A stretch of 64,000 nt of DNA, taken from assembly GCF_047496725.1 (NCBI RefSeq), contig NC_132980.1, positions 3,765,001-3,829,000 of the forward strand, read 5' to 3'. The translations under genes were made by a program, and so were the position numbers. Under the pieces are notes generated by a model. That model was not told the DNA's origin, made no database searches, and saw only the letters and a program-made list of their open reading frames with translations. Shown here piece by piece: positions 13,262 through 23,262 of the stretch. Each line of letters begins with the position of its first letter. Position 1 is the first letter of the stretch. The stretch comes from Anoplolepis gracilipes. Its lineage: Eukaryota > Arthropoda > Insecta > Hymenoptera > Formicidae.

Positions 13262-13284
13262 GAAGGTTCTAGAACATTCAGGAA
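13262..13284 (+). promoter_or_regulatory. Perfect five-box heat shock element (L2)
   Basis: Five contiguous boxes GAA, TTC, GAA, TTC, GAA each separated by exactly 2 bp match the nGAAn pentamer array bound by trimeric HSF. The site lies about 150 bp upstream of the TATA box, and a CACGTG E-box follows at 13294-13299. The boxes are unchanged in all six complete copies, including divergent L7 where only a spacer base differs. Known: HSF binds such arrays. Inferred: the LTR is heat or stress inducible. Confidence 0.75.
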
Positions 13285-13432
13285 CCGCCGGATCACGTGA
13301 AAATTTCGGACAAACACCGTGATAGCTTACTATTGCCCGGCGCGTGATACCCGTGACAAACAAGCATGACCAGGATCGGACCACGTTGCGCGCGCTATAA
13401 TTCAGAAGGTGGGAGCCCTCAGCGACCACGGG

Positions 13433-13477
13433 TATATAAACGGGAGCACCGTGTGCTCAAAGATCAGAGTATTCAGT
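13433..13477 (+). promoter_or_regulatory. L2 LTR core promoter (TATA box and initiator)
   Basis: TATATAAA at 13433-13440 is followed by two initiator-like sites: TCAGA at 13464 (33 bp from the TATA start, the better spacing) and TCAGT at 13473. Transcription from here would make U3 about 3.08 kb and R plus U5 about 2.63 kb, giving a very long leader. The element is conserved in all copies. Confidence 0.7.
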
Positions 13478-14254
13478 TCTCGCCTAGACAGTTCAGATCA
13501 TTAGACAGTTCAGATCATATTTAGTATTCGGCTTTCGCCCGACAGTAAAATCTGTTGTACGGTTCGTTCCGACCATTCAGTTTTCGCATAATCAGTATTC
13601 GATCAGCAGTCAATACTCGATTCATACAGTACCCAGTAAATTCATTGTACGTACAGACAGTCATTTATACGATTTAATAATCGGTTATCCTTATAACATT
13701 CAATCATACATACGCTCTCGCAAGTTTTCGCGCAGTGTAATTAATATTATATCTTCGAATCAGTGGTTTCTAGTTCATTACGGTATTATTCACACAAAAT
13801 CATTAATTCAGAGAGACTTCGAGACTAGCATATCGCGAATACTATTAATTAGCCTTCAGTTCTTACGTTTACTGTCGTATAAATCTATTCTTGATTATTT
13901 GTATCCACTGTTACTATTATATTTCCTTTCTCTTTATCGATTTCCACGGCGCTCACAATACATATCGAATTCTATCTATCACTTTTAAAGATATTTTATC
14001 TAAATTTTCGTTTGCAGTGAATTACTTCTATCAACAATATAAGCGTATTATCTTTTCCTCTCCATGCAATTGTTAATGCCGCCTATCTATAATATCGTTT
14101 ACGCGTCCGAAACCAGTCTGTGCGTGAAATCATAGTCGAAGGAAAGTTCTATTAACTAATGTTGTAATACTAATATTGTAGATCCACATTCTTGTGTACA
14201 CCCGCGTTACAGTGTGCTTCCCAGTGGTTCCTGTAACACATAACAATTTAGTGA

Positions 14255-14261
14255 AGTGAGT
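14255..14261 (+). promoter_or_regulatory. Candidate splice donor in LTR leader (L2)
   Basis: GAA|GTGAGT is a near-consensus 5' splice site downstream of the predicted start and is conserved in L7. In a 5' LTR it could serve both the env message (acceptor upstream of env) and a short message reaching the LTR ORF through the pyrimidine-rich acceptor ending at 15378, seven nucleotides before the ORF ATG. This is prediction only. Confidence 0.4.
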
Positions 14262-14567
14262 ACGTTGTCGTAATTATTAAGATATATTCGTGTAATCATT
14301 AATCATATTGTTTACGTGTAATTACTCGAAATATACATACTTGTGTCAGTTCGCGGCCCCTGTCCATTCCGGGCGTCGGTCATCTTTTCGGTGTCAATTC
14401 TTCTCGCCGTTAACCTCTCGCGTCTATACCTGTAAATATAAAGACAAGCTTTCTATTCTAATTTTAATATTGAAATTATCGGGCAAATTAGTGCTACTTA
14501 TCTGACGAGGTCATCCTTCCTTCAAGCCTACTTCGGGCTCTCTCTTTCATCCTGCGGCGACGCGCGC

Positions 14568-15120
14568 CTCCTCCAGGGCGTTCTTGTATTCCCTATAGCT
14601 TCTTCCTATATATTTTTTTTTTTTCTCTTTTCTTTCTTTCTTTTTTTTTTTTTTTTTATTTTCCCTTATCCGCTCACCAGTGGCAAGGTCCGCGACGTCC
14701 GCCTTGACATACCCAGAGCCTCAGATATCTGTAACTTATAATCGAAGAGATTAATATTTTATTCGGACGTCTTCATAGGGAATGTCATTAGACAGAGAGC
14801 GATAACCATTCTTACCTACACCGTAGGGCGCCTCCTCCAGGGCGACCTACATCCTTCCTACGTAGTGTGCCTCTTTCAGGGCGATTCTACGTCCCTTCTA
14901 GCAGTGCGCCTCATTCAGGGCGGCTCTGCCTTCATCCTTCGTAGTGCGCCTCCTTCAGAGCCGGACTACCCCTCTCTAGGTCGCACGCCTCTCTCAGGGC
15001 GAACGACTCTCTTCTCCGAGGAGCGCCTCTTTCAGGGCATTCCGCCTCCTAGCGTGCAGCGCGCCTCTGTCAGGGCGATCTGCCTCCTCTCAGTCCACGA
15101 ACCGCGCCTCTGTCAGGGCG
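14568..15120 (+). repeat. Array of nine hairpin motifs in LTR leader (L2)
   Basis: Nine copies of a degenerate motif, consensus GCGCCTCNNTCAGGGCG, start near 14569, 14827, 14867, 14907, 14946, 14983, 15022, 15060 and 15104. The eight clustered copies are about 37-45 bp apart. Each has complementary ends (CGCC/GGCG) able to form a small hairpin. The sequences between motifs differ, so this is not a simple tandem repeat. Unit number varies among LTRs (9 in L2 and L7, 8 in L6, 7 in L3 and L4). It is comparable in layout, not in sequence, to insulator-site clusters in some insect retroelements. Confidence 0.7.
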
Positions 15121-15164
15121 TCTCTCACAATTCCTCCGATCGCTCTTCTTGATCTAAAATATAG

Positions 15165-15170
15165 AATAAA
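15165..15170 (+). terminator. Candidate polyadenylation signal (L2)
   Basis: AATAAA lies downstream of the hairpin array and 215 bp upstream of the 138-codon ORF. If it is used, R would end near 15190, and the ORF would sit in U5, present at the 5' end of genomic RNA but not at its 3' end. Confidence 0.45.
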
Positions 15171-15385
15171 TATTAAATTAAAGTAAACTCATTAAGGCTC
15201 ACCCTGTCCCCGCAACCCGTCAGATAAGGTCAAGTCAACTCGTTTACCAATTTACTTTAACGCGTATGTTTTTTTTTTTTTTTCCTTTTCATCACTCGCG
15301 TTACTATTACTAACCCCAGTCTATACCCCTCCGCGTATTCAACTATGGCGTCGATTATGATTTCGCTTACCTTCTTAGCTGCGTC

Positions 15386-15802
15386 ATGGGTCGGTCACGT
15401 CGAGCAGGGCGTGCTCACCAATTGAAGCGCCTCATCCGGTCACTATACCAAGGCGGCTCCTACCTGACGGTCCGAACAGCTGCGTCGCCACCAGGTAGTC
15501 AGAGCCCAGCATCCGTCGGGTATTTCACTTACCCTCCACCGGGAACCCATACATCGGAGTCATCAACCCCTGACCAGCTACACGACGCCGTCACTCCACC
15601 GGCATCCAGTAGCGGGGTCGTCGCTTCCTCACATAGGCCCTTACCGCCTATCGAATACCGTCCGTGGCCCGTGCCCCCGCCGTTGATAGACTTCGGGATT
15701 ACGCAACCGAGGATCATTTCCTCCCAGGCTTTCTTCGGGCGAGTATGCATCCTGTCGTCCGCTGAAGCACCTATCAATTCGCCTCCTGATAACCGTCCGT
15801 GA
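15386..15802 (+). CDS. LTR-encoded 138-aa protein of unknown function (L2 copy)
   Basis: This ATG-initiated ORF lies in the LTR, has favourable context (GTCATGG) and is in sense orientation. The predicted product has a basic Arg/Lys-rich start (first 20 residues), a Pro/Ser/Thr-rich middle (residues ~35-95) and a more hydrophobic conserved end (~95-125). I recognise no domain. It is preserved in every LTR that reaches this region. Against divergent L7 I count five silent changes, two replacements (Gln/Arg, Phe/Tyr) and one in-frame 3-bp indel, a pattern suggesting coding constraint. A pyrimidine-rich splice acceptor ends 7 nt before the ATG. Placement inside an LTR recalls accessory genes of some retroviruses, but no homology is claimed. 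Confidence 0.55.
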   Translation: MGRSRRAGRAHQLKRLIRSLYQGGSYLTVRTAASPPGSQSPASVGYFTYPPPGTHTSESSTPDQLHDAVTPPASSSGVVASSHRPLPPIEYRPWPVPPPLIDFGITQPRIISSQAFFGRVCILSSAEAPINSPPDNRP

Positions 15803-16073
15803 TTTAATTGTCTAATCGTCTTGAAAAATATAATATAACTGTACATATATGTTTATTATAAAATAATGATAAATACATAAAAATCAGTATACGTAAACAA
15901 TCTGCATTCATTGTCTACTCACTTCACATCCTCCCTATTATCTATTACGTCCCGACCTCTAGTTTCCGGTGCACCGCTACGCTGATCGTGACAGGTTTAC
16001 CGCTCGGCCACCGCGATCCGCGTACACCAACCATCGTAACCGCACCTCGCTCGCGAACGCAGAGGACGTAACA

Positions 16074-16099
16074 ACTGGTGACAGCGGCGGGACGTAACA
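16074..16099 (+). repeat. LTR 3' terminal segment between direct repeats GACGTAACA (L2)
   Basis: The 9-bp GACGTAACA occurs twice, ending at 16073 and at 16099. The 26-bp segment between their ends starts with ACTGGTGACAGC, which looks like a primer-binding-site type TGG sequence. L2, L3, L5, L6 and L7 have the long end; L4 has only the inner repeat. Confidence 0.6.
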
Positions 16100-17275
16100 T
16101 GAGTCATCCGCTTTTGCGGGGTTTAGAGGAAAGTAAGGAAGAGCAATTATAGAAGATTGACCGCCTGGGCCGAGACCAGAGGAAGGGGTTCGCACCGACG
16201 CGAGAGCGGCATCGTCGTTCGCCGGCGGAGATAAGGATCCCCTTTCTGTGTAAGTAATGTGAGAATGATTTGTGATAATAGTATTAGAATCAAGGGACGT
16301 GTGCGTAGAAACGATTGTAGCTTGAAGTGTTGCATTTTTTGTAGAAAGGGATGGGGGATAATCGGGAGAGGTATTGGGATGTCGACCTAGGTCGACGCCG
16401 CACCTTGGTGCGACAAGGGGAAGGCAGTGCTCCTGCCCGTAGAGATGATAGTCGGGATCGACGTTTTGTGTTGGTGTATTAAGAAGAGGAAGAGAGGGGG
16501 GAAATGTATTTTGGTTTTGTAGCGTATTTTGTTTGTTAAATGATGAGTTTGATTGTTTGTTGTTTTCAACGTGTATCTTGGTCTTTGTGTTATTGTGTAG
16601 TTTGTTTGGTTGTTTATTTTTGCATGTAGTAAAATTATCTTGACTCGTTGCAGGTGCAGTGCGTGCTTCTTGGGTGCGAAGGCTTTTGCTCGCTTGAATT
16701 TTGACGGGACTATTGCCCGATGGGCTAGAGGGTTGCCTCAGAGGCTCCCTGGAAGGGGGGTCCTGTGATATTTTTGTTACTTCTGTTAGCGTAACGGTAG
16801 GTATTATAATTTCTACTTCTTCGTCTAATGTATTCGTGATGCCGATATATGCCTTGTCGTTGATACACGTGACAAGTGCATCTCCGGCGAAGACCGCGTC
16901 GCGGGCGCGTATCGGGGCGAGATAACCCGTTTTAATTTCCGGATTAGCTATGCGGACCGTGATTCCCAGCTTCATACGTGAGGGTATGACAATGGACTCC
17001 TTGTCCTTGAATGGAAACGCGCAGTCGCGCCACGTGATTAACTTATTACCGTAATTAATGCACGCGTTATGTTCAGTGAAGAACGACGAACCTAATATGC
17101 CCTGTGTGATTATAGGGAATTCGTCGGCTACCACGTGGAAAACTACTGGGGTTTCCGAAACGTATGCTATGGCGGATCCCAGAGTGGTGACAACATTTTC
17201 GGTGATACCCGTTAATTGGATAGTCTCCTTGTTGTTGATTTGAATATCGGATTTAATGCAACCTTTCTTTATTAT
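16100..17275 (-). pseudogene. pol: E1 pol, 5' remnant (protease region and linker)
   Basis: Minus-strand continuation of E1 pol, corresponding to E2 positions 32527-33697. It begins in the middle of the protease, just after the point where E2 has the DTGA active-site motif, so the catalytic aspartate is missing. The protease flap-side sequence (PIITQGILG) and the Pro/Ser-rich linker remain. The right junction at 17275/17276 is exactly the terminus of L3, so gag, leader and protease start are absent. The left junction is the L2 insertion. It cannot make a working protease. Confidence 0.9.
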
Positions 17276-17572
17276 TGTTACGTCCCGCCGCTGTCACCAG
17301 TTGTTACGTCCTCTGCGTTCGCGAGCGAGGTGCGGTTACGATGGTTGGTGTACGCGGATCGCGGTGGCCGAGCGGTAAACCTGTCACGATCAGCGTAGCG
17401 GTGCACCGGAAACTAGAGGTCGGGACGTAATAGATAATAGGGAGGATGTGAAGTGAGTAGACAATGAATGCAGATTGTTTACGTATACTGATTTTTATGT
17501 ATTTATCATTATTTTATAATAAACATATATGTACAGTTATATTATATTTTTCAAGACGATTAGACAATTAAA

Positions 17573-17989
17573 TCACGGACGGTTATCAGGAGGCGAATTG
17601 ATAGGTGCTTCAGCGGACGACAGGATGCATACTCGCCCGAAGAAAGCCTGGGAGGAAATGATCCTCGGTTGCGTAATCCCGAAGTCTATCAACGGCGGGG
17701 GCACGGGCCACGGACGGTATTCGATAGGCGGTAAGGGCCTATGTGAGGAAGCGACGACCCCGCTACTGGATGCCGGTGGAGTGACGGCGTCGTGTAGCTG
17801 GTCAGGGGTTGATGACTCCGATGTATGGGTTCCCGGTGGAGGGTAAGTGAAATACCCGACGGATGCTGGGCTCTGACTACCTGGTGGCGACGCAGCTGTT
17901 CGGACCGTCAGGTAGGAGCCGCCTTGGTATAGTGACCGGATGAGGCGCTTCAATTGGTGAGCACGCCCTGCTCGACGTGACCGACCCAT
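17573..17989 (-). CDS. LTR-encoded 138-aa protein (L3 copy)
   Basis: The intact minus-strand copy of the LTR ORF described for L2, with the same predicted protein. The start codon context and upstream acceptor are preserved. Confidence 0.5.
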   Translation of the reverse strand: MGRSRRAGRAHQLKRLIRSLYQGGSYLTVRTAASPPGSQSPASVGYFTYPPPGTHTSESSTPDQLHDAVTPPASSSGVVASSHRPLPPIEYRPWPVPPPLIDFGITQPRIISSQAFFGRVCILSSAEAPINSPPDNRP

Positions 17990-18244
17990 GACGCAGCTAA
18001 GAAGGTAAGCGAAATCATAATCGACGCCATAGTTGAATACGCGGAGGGGTATAGACTGGGGTTAGTAATAGTAACGCGAGTGATGAAAAGGAAAAAAAAA
18101 ACATACGCGTTAAAGTAAATTGGTAAACGAGTTGACTTGACCTTATCTGACGGGTTGCGGGGACAGGGTGAGCCTTAATGAGTTTACTTTAATTTAATAT
18201 TTATTCTATATTTTAGATCAAGAAGAGCGATCGGAGGAATTGTG

Positions 18245-18727
18245 AGAGACGCCCTGACAGAGGCGCGGTTCGTGGACTGAGAGGAGGCAGATCGCCCTGA
18301 GCGAGGCGCGCTGCACGCTAGGAGGCGGAATGCCCTGAGAGAGGCGCTCCTCGGAGGTTAGAGTCGTTCGCCCTGAGAGAGGCGTGCGATCTAGATAAAG
18401 GTAGTCCGGCTCTGAAGGAGGCGCACTACGTAGGAAGGATGTAAGTCGCCCTGGGGGAGGCGCCCTACGGTGTAGGTAAGGATGGTTATCGCTCTCTGTC
18501 TAACGACACTCCCTATGAAGACGTCCGAATAAAATATTAATCTCTTCGATTATAAGTTACAGATATCTGAGGCTCTGGGTATGTCAAGGCGGACGTCGCG
18601 GACCTTGCCACTGGTGAGCGGATAAGGGAAAAGAAAAGAAAAAAAAAAAGAAAGAAAGAAAAGAGAAAAAAAAAAAATATATAGGAAGAAGCTATAGGGA
18701 ATACAAGAACGCCCTGGAGGAGGCGCG
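18245..18727 (-). repeat. L3 hairpin-motif array (seven motifs)
   Basis: Six clustered motifs at 18249-18465 and one near 18713. Two units present in L1, L2, L6 and L7 are absent between the motif near 18408 and the one near 18447. L4 lacks the same two units, so this deletion marks a sublineage. Confidence 0.7.
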
Positions 18728-19809
18728 CGTCGCCGCAGGATGAAAGAGAGAGCCCGAAGTAGGCTTGAAGGAAGGATGACCTCGTCAGATAAGTAGCACT
18801 AATTTGCCCGATAATTTCAATATTAAAATTAGAATAGAAAGCTTGTCTTTATATTTACAGGTATAGACGCGAGAGGTTAACGGCGAGAAGAATTGACACC
18901 GAAAAGATGACCGACGCCCGGAATGGACAGGGGCCGCGAACTGACACAAGTATGTATATTTCGAGTAATTACACGTAAACAATATGATTAATGATTACAC
19001 GAATATATCTTAATAATTACGACAACGTACTCACTTCACTAAATTGTTATGTGTTACAGGAACCACTGGGAAGCACACTGTAACGCGGGTGTACACAAGA
19101 ATGTGGATCTACAATATTAGTATTACAACATTAGTTAATAGAACTTTCCTTCGACTATGATTTCACGCACAGACTGGTTTCGGACGCGTAAACGATATTA
19201 TAGATAGGCGGCATTAACAATTGCATGGAGAGGAAAAGATAATACGCTTATATTGTTGATAGAAGTAATTCACTGCAAACGAAAATTTAGATAAAATATC
19301 TTTAAAAGTGATAGATAGAATTCGATATGTATTGTGAGCGCCGTGGAAATCGATAAAGAGAAAGGAAATATAATAGTAACAGTGGATACAAATAATCAAG
19401 AATAGATTTATACGACAGTAAACGTAAGAACTGAAGGCTAATTAATAGTATTCGCGATATGCTAGTCTCGAAGTCTCTCTGAATTAATGATTTTGTGTGA
19501 ATAATACCGTAATGAACTAGAAACCACTGATTCGAAGATATAATATTAATTACACTGCGCGAAAACTTGCGAGAGCGTATGTATGATTGAATGTTATAAG
19601 GATAACCGATTATTAAATCGTATAAATGACTGTCTGTACGTACAATGAATTTACTGGGTACTGTATGAATCGAGTATTGACTGCTGATCGAATACTGATT
19701 ATGCGAAAACTGAATGGTCGGAACGAACCGTACAACAGATTTTACTGTCGGGCGAAAGCCGAATACTAAATATGATCTGAACTGTCTAATGATCTGAACT
19801 GTCTAGGCG

Positions 19810-20028
19810 AGAACTGAATACTCTGATTTTTGAGCACACGGTGCTCCCGTTTATATACCCGTGGTCGCTGAGGGCTCCCACCTTCTGAATTATAGCGCGC
19901 GCAACGTGGTCCGATCCTGGTCATGCTTGTTTGTCACGGGTATCACGCGCCGGGCAATAGTAAGCTATCACGGTGTTTGTCCGAAATTTTCACGTGATCC
20001 GGCGGTTCCTGAATGTTCTAGAACCTTC
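19810..20028 (-). promoter_or_regulatory. L3 LTR promoter: heat shock element and TATA box
   Basis: Five-box TTC/GAA array at 20006-20028 and TATATAAA (minus) at 19850-19857. This is the promoter that would drive E1 leftwards. Confidence 0.7.
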
Positions 20029-22908
20029 GGGACTAGCATTATAATGTAATATCTATATCGTTATTTCTAGATATATCGCAATTATTACTAGCGTTACGAT
20101 AACTTATCTGATTAATTACTTATCGCCGCATTGTATTATAGCGTTGTACTTAAATAATTGTAGAGATATGAGAGCATTACGCTAATTAACTTATTAATTA
20201 ACAATTATCTATGATGTCGCATAATGTTATTCGTGGATTACAAGATCTAAATTAGTCTACAGACGTTAAACTCGCTATTATATAACTATATGTATGTATG
20301 TATATCATTATAACTAGTAGTAAAGGTTTATATATATATATATATGTAATAATGGTATAAATGCACATGTAATATGCCGTGATATATTTACAATGGATGG
20401 ATGAGGAGTGTGTAAGTGTGTATAAATGCATAAATTTAAGACAAGTTTATATTGTGAGAGGTTGAGTGTGTAATTTAAGTGATACGCTTGGAATATGTAT
20501 GAATTAGTTATAAGATCCGAAACTATTGCGTTACCATGTATATGATACATTGATTATGTGTATGTTAATATATGAATATGCCTGTAATAAGTTTATAATA
20601 GGTTTATTGAGAGTGCTTTATTTGTGCGTACTAATGGGTCACTATGTATATAAATTATTTATAGAGTGTGTGTATTTGCGTGTTACTGGGTGGATAATAC
20701 GTCTATAATAGTCAGATACTGATTAAACATTGTGTAGATGATAAGTTTATAACGCGCGTATTTTTGTATCACCGGGTATATTAAGTGACTATTGTTATAT
20801 AATTTTATGGTGTGTTTGTTAAGGAGCGTGTATCTATGTAATTATTTCTGGGTGTTCATTATGCGTTTATACTTGGTTTATGTAGTGTATGATGTGTGTA
20901 TTATCGTACCACCGTATATATAGGTATGGTCATTTTGTTTATTATGCATATGTATATTGTAATTATCATTCATCCTCAATAAAATGATAACGAAGTTTTG
21001 AGAATATTATCACGTTCAAGTTATTTCAGACACCTTGTATAAGTAAGAGTTAATTAAGTAATTGTATATATTGAGTGTGACTATTTAACTTTAGTTATCT
21101 TCCAGAGCTTTATTCGTTTTAAACTCTTTATGGGATATTTATATTGTTTTCACTATAATATATATATATATATATATGTATTATGAGTGGTTCATTTTAA
21201 TTATTATTGGTTTTAATTGATTACTTAAATATTGTCTGAGCCTCGAGGAGTTCTTGTCAGGTCATTATAATTTGCCTTTAAAACATCTGTGGATTATGAT
21301 ATCTGCAGCGAGTCGCATATATATATATATATATGTATATGTGCATGCACCAAGTTATCTCCATGGTTGATATATGAAATAATTATAAATGATAGCTGAC
21401 CGGATTTTTATTGGCAAACCAAATTGGATTCATGGTAAGGAATTATTATGCAGAAGATGGGTTTGATCGAATCTTTTATTATTGTTAAAATTTGGATTTA
21501 ATGAAATCACTGCGCTGCGGTGGAATATGAGTAAAATTGACAAGTTATTATATTTGGGTGACAGAATCGTTAGACATGTACGTTATTGTGGTATTAATTC
21601 GGCTTTGGGATATAAAACTGCATTTAATAGTGAAGGCATAATTATATATTGGAGGTGCGGATTAAAATAAATAAATTATTAAAGTTGAAAATATGAGGTG
21701 TTCCTGAAGCAAAATGGGTCTATAACAATGTGCGCTTAACTTTTTATGGCGGGGCTGTAGCCCTATAAGTTGCTACCTTTTTTGGTTCCTTATGAGTCAA
21801 GGCGCCAGGAAATAATTAATTAAGGTCACTGGGCGGGTTTTTTATGTGATGTTTAAATCGTTAAAAATTGGGTGCTTTTCGATGTTGCGACAACTTTTGA
21901 TATATTGAGAAAAGTGATTTAGACTGTGCATAGGAAGTTGCAATTGCACATACGAGTTACTTGGCTTGCTCAGTTTTAATAATTAATGAAAGTTCATATA
22001 CAGGGTGTCCCGAAAGTACCGATCGGAGTTTATTATATGAAGCTTATGGAATTTAACCAAATGAATCGGTCGGTTGTTAAACACTATTTTATACTAATGT
22101 TTGGATAATATGACAATGTTAGTTTATATACCGGGTGTCAATTTATTAAGGTGAACATGTATCGGGAGTTGTATTTCCGCTCATTCGCAGTTACGATCTC
22201 TTTCCTTGAGTGATTTTAGCTTGTTATATAGATTTACTTTATATTTTTGTTATACCGGGTGGTGGTTAATTCTCGATGCGTGTGTCTATGGTGATGTGTA
22301 CGTGTATGTTTGTGTTTAGTAAGAGTGATGACGACGAGGTGGAGTGAACATTGGTTTATATTATCGCTATTACTTAATTTACGTTATTCTATTGACGCAT
22401 ACTTAATATTATGTTTCCTTTTTATTTTTCAGATACTGCAACTAGAGTGACAAAACTAAATGGGTAATTATAATAAAATTAAGATGTTCGACCGACTTGG
22501 TGGGTCGTTTCTCTTCTCTTTTTCAGGTGCTGAGGAGGCGGACCAGAAGGTGATATACCGGGTGGCCGGAAAATAGGTGAGAATTTTCATTGGACAATTA
22601 ATTAATTATTTTCCTTCATTTTTAGGTAGGTGATAGGGGAGAACCAGTGATGGGGATAAAACAGGAAAAAAAAAGGAAGAAAAAGAAAAAAAAAAGGAAA
22701 AGGATGTTTTAGCCGGAAACATAATAAAAGGTATTTATCGGCTTAATCTATTTTTGATAATAACTATATATATATATATGTATATATAAAAAGAAAAGGA
22801 AAGTAAAAGAATTTTATAGGTGCTTAACGCTTACTATGTCTACTTAACAGGTGACGTATGGAGTCAACGGACGGCGACTGGTGTCAAGCGGAGGCGCTGG
22901 ACGTGACA

Positions 22909-22991
22909 ATATATATCTCACTCTTTTGAATAACTTACAGCTCAGACTATTGACTCTTAAAATTACAAATTGACTCACACTCTGATACCAC
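22909..22991. other. Pre-insertion AT-rich sequence between L3 and L4
   Basis: 83 bp of sequence that continued directly into 28607 onward before L4 inserted. Its first four bases (ATAT) could be the E1 target duplication. No gene is seen. It ends with the CCAC duplication of L4. Confidence 0.7.
22988..22991. repeat. Target site duplication of L4 (left copy)
   Basis: CCAC here and at 28603-28606 flanks L4 exactly. Confidence 0.85.
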
Positions 22992-23262
22992 TGTTACGTC
23001 CTCTGCGTTCGCGAGCGAGGTGCGGTTACGATGGTTGGTGTACGCGGATCGCGGTGGCCGAGCGGTAAACCTGTCACGATCAGCATAGCGGTGCACCGGA
23101 AACTAGAGGTCGGGACGTAATAGATAATAGGGAGGATGTGAAGTGAGTAGACAATGAATGCAGATTGTTTACGTATACTGATTTTTATGTATTTATCATT
23201 ATTTTATAATAAACATATATGTACAGTTATATTATATTTTTCAAGACGATTAGACAATTAAA

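Larger units (their letters stand above)
10389..16099 (+). mobile_element. L2: complete solo LTR of the G57 Gypsy family
   Basis: This 5711-bp LTR starts TGTCACGTCC and ends GGGACGTAACA. It is flanked by the 4-bp duplication TGAG and inserted in E1 pol in the opposite orientation to E1. It is best explained as the product of LTR-LTR recombination of a full element. Reference map: polypurine-derived U3 from 10389; heat shock element 13262-13284; TATA 13433-13440; predicted transcription start near 13465; splice donor 14255/14256; hairpin array 14568-15120; AATAAA 15165-15170; 138-codon ORF 15386-15802; A-box-bearing terminal segment 15970-16073; 9-bp direct repeat GACGTAACA at the end. At this length it is far larger than typical insect Gypsy LTRs (commonly hundreds of bp). 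Confidence 0.95.
17276..22908 (-). mobile_element. L3: recombinant LTR at the 5' side of E1
   Basis: This full-length 5633-bp LTR, minus orientation, ends cleanly at E1 pol on the left and at unrelated AT-rich DNA on the right. Flanks do not match (TTAT versus ATAT), so it is not a simple solo insertion. Its U3 half shares two variants only with L1, the E1 3' LTR. Its R-U5 half has the seven-motif array and ACGACACTCC variant of L4 and L7 rather than L1. I infer recombination between the E1 5' LTR and an LTR of a second element nested in E1, deleting everything between. The crossover lies between about 18500 and 20330. Confidence 0.85.

Noticed and set aside
13891..14505. Open frames of 61-65 codons in the LTR leader, and similar 60-78 codon frames in U3, conserved across copies.
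   Set aside because: They start at TTG rather than ATG or are reverse-strand shadows, and recent copies are nearly identical anyway, so conservation is uninformative.
14568..15120. The spaced repeat array resembles a CRISPR array at first sight.
   Set aside because: The motifs are degenerate, spacing varies, the spacers are conserved between copies, and the context is a eukaryotic LTR.
14865..15152. A 95-codon open frame through the hairpin array (also in L6 and L7).
   Set aside because: It lacks an ATG start, is made of the repeat motif, and changes with unit number among copies; it is better explained as a repeat-driven open frame.
17318..17410. TGGCCGAGCGG in the LTR end, read on the opposite strand, matches a tRNA A box and suggested a SINE or tRNA gene.
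   Set aside because: No B box or tRNA fold could be drawn; the D stem lacks its partner. The A-box match alone is not enough.
17276..22908. L3 as a plain solo LTR or as the unaltered 5' LTR of E1.
   Set aside because: The flanks do not match, and its R-U5 half carries variants absent from L1, so neither simple model fits.
22970..22991. TGGTATCAGAGTG on the minus strand just inside L4 looks like a primer binding site after a 5' LTR.
   Set aside because: L4 is flanked by CCAC duplications, so this is target DNA that continues at 28607; it only resembles a tRNA-complementary site by chance.
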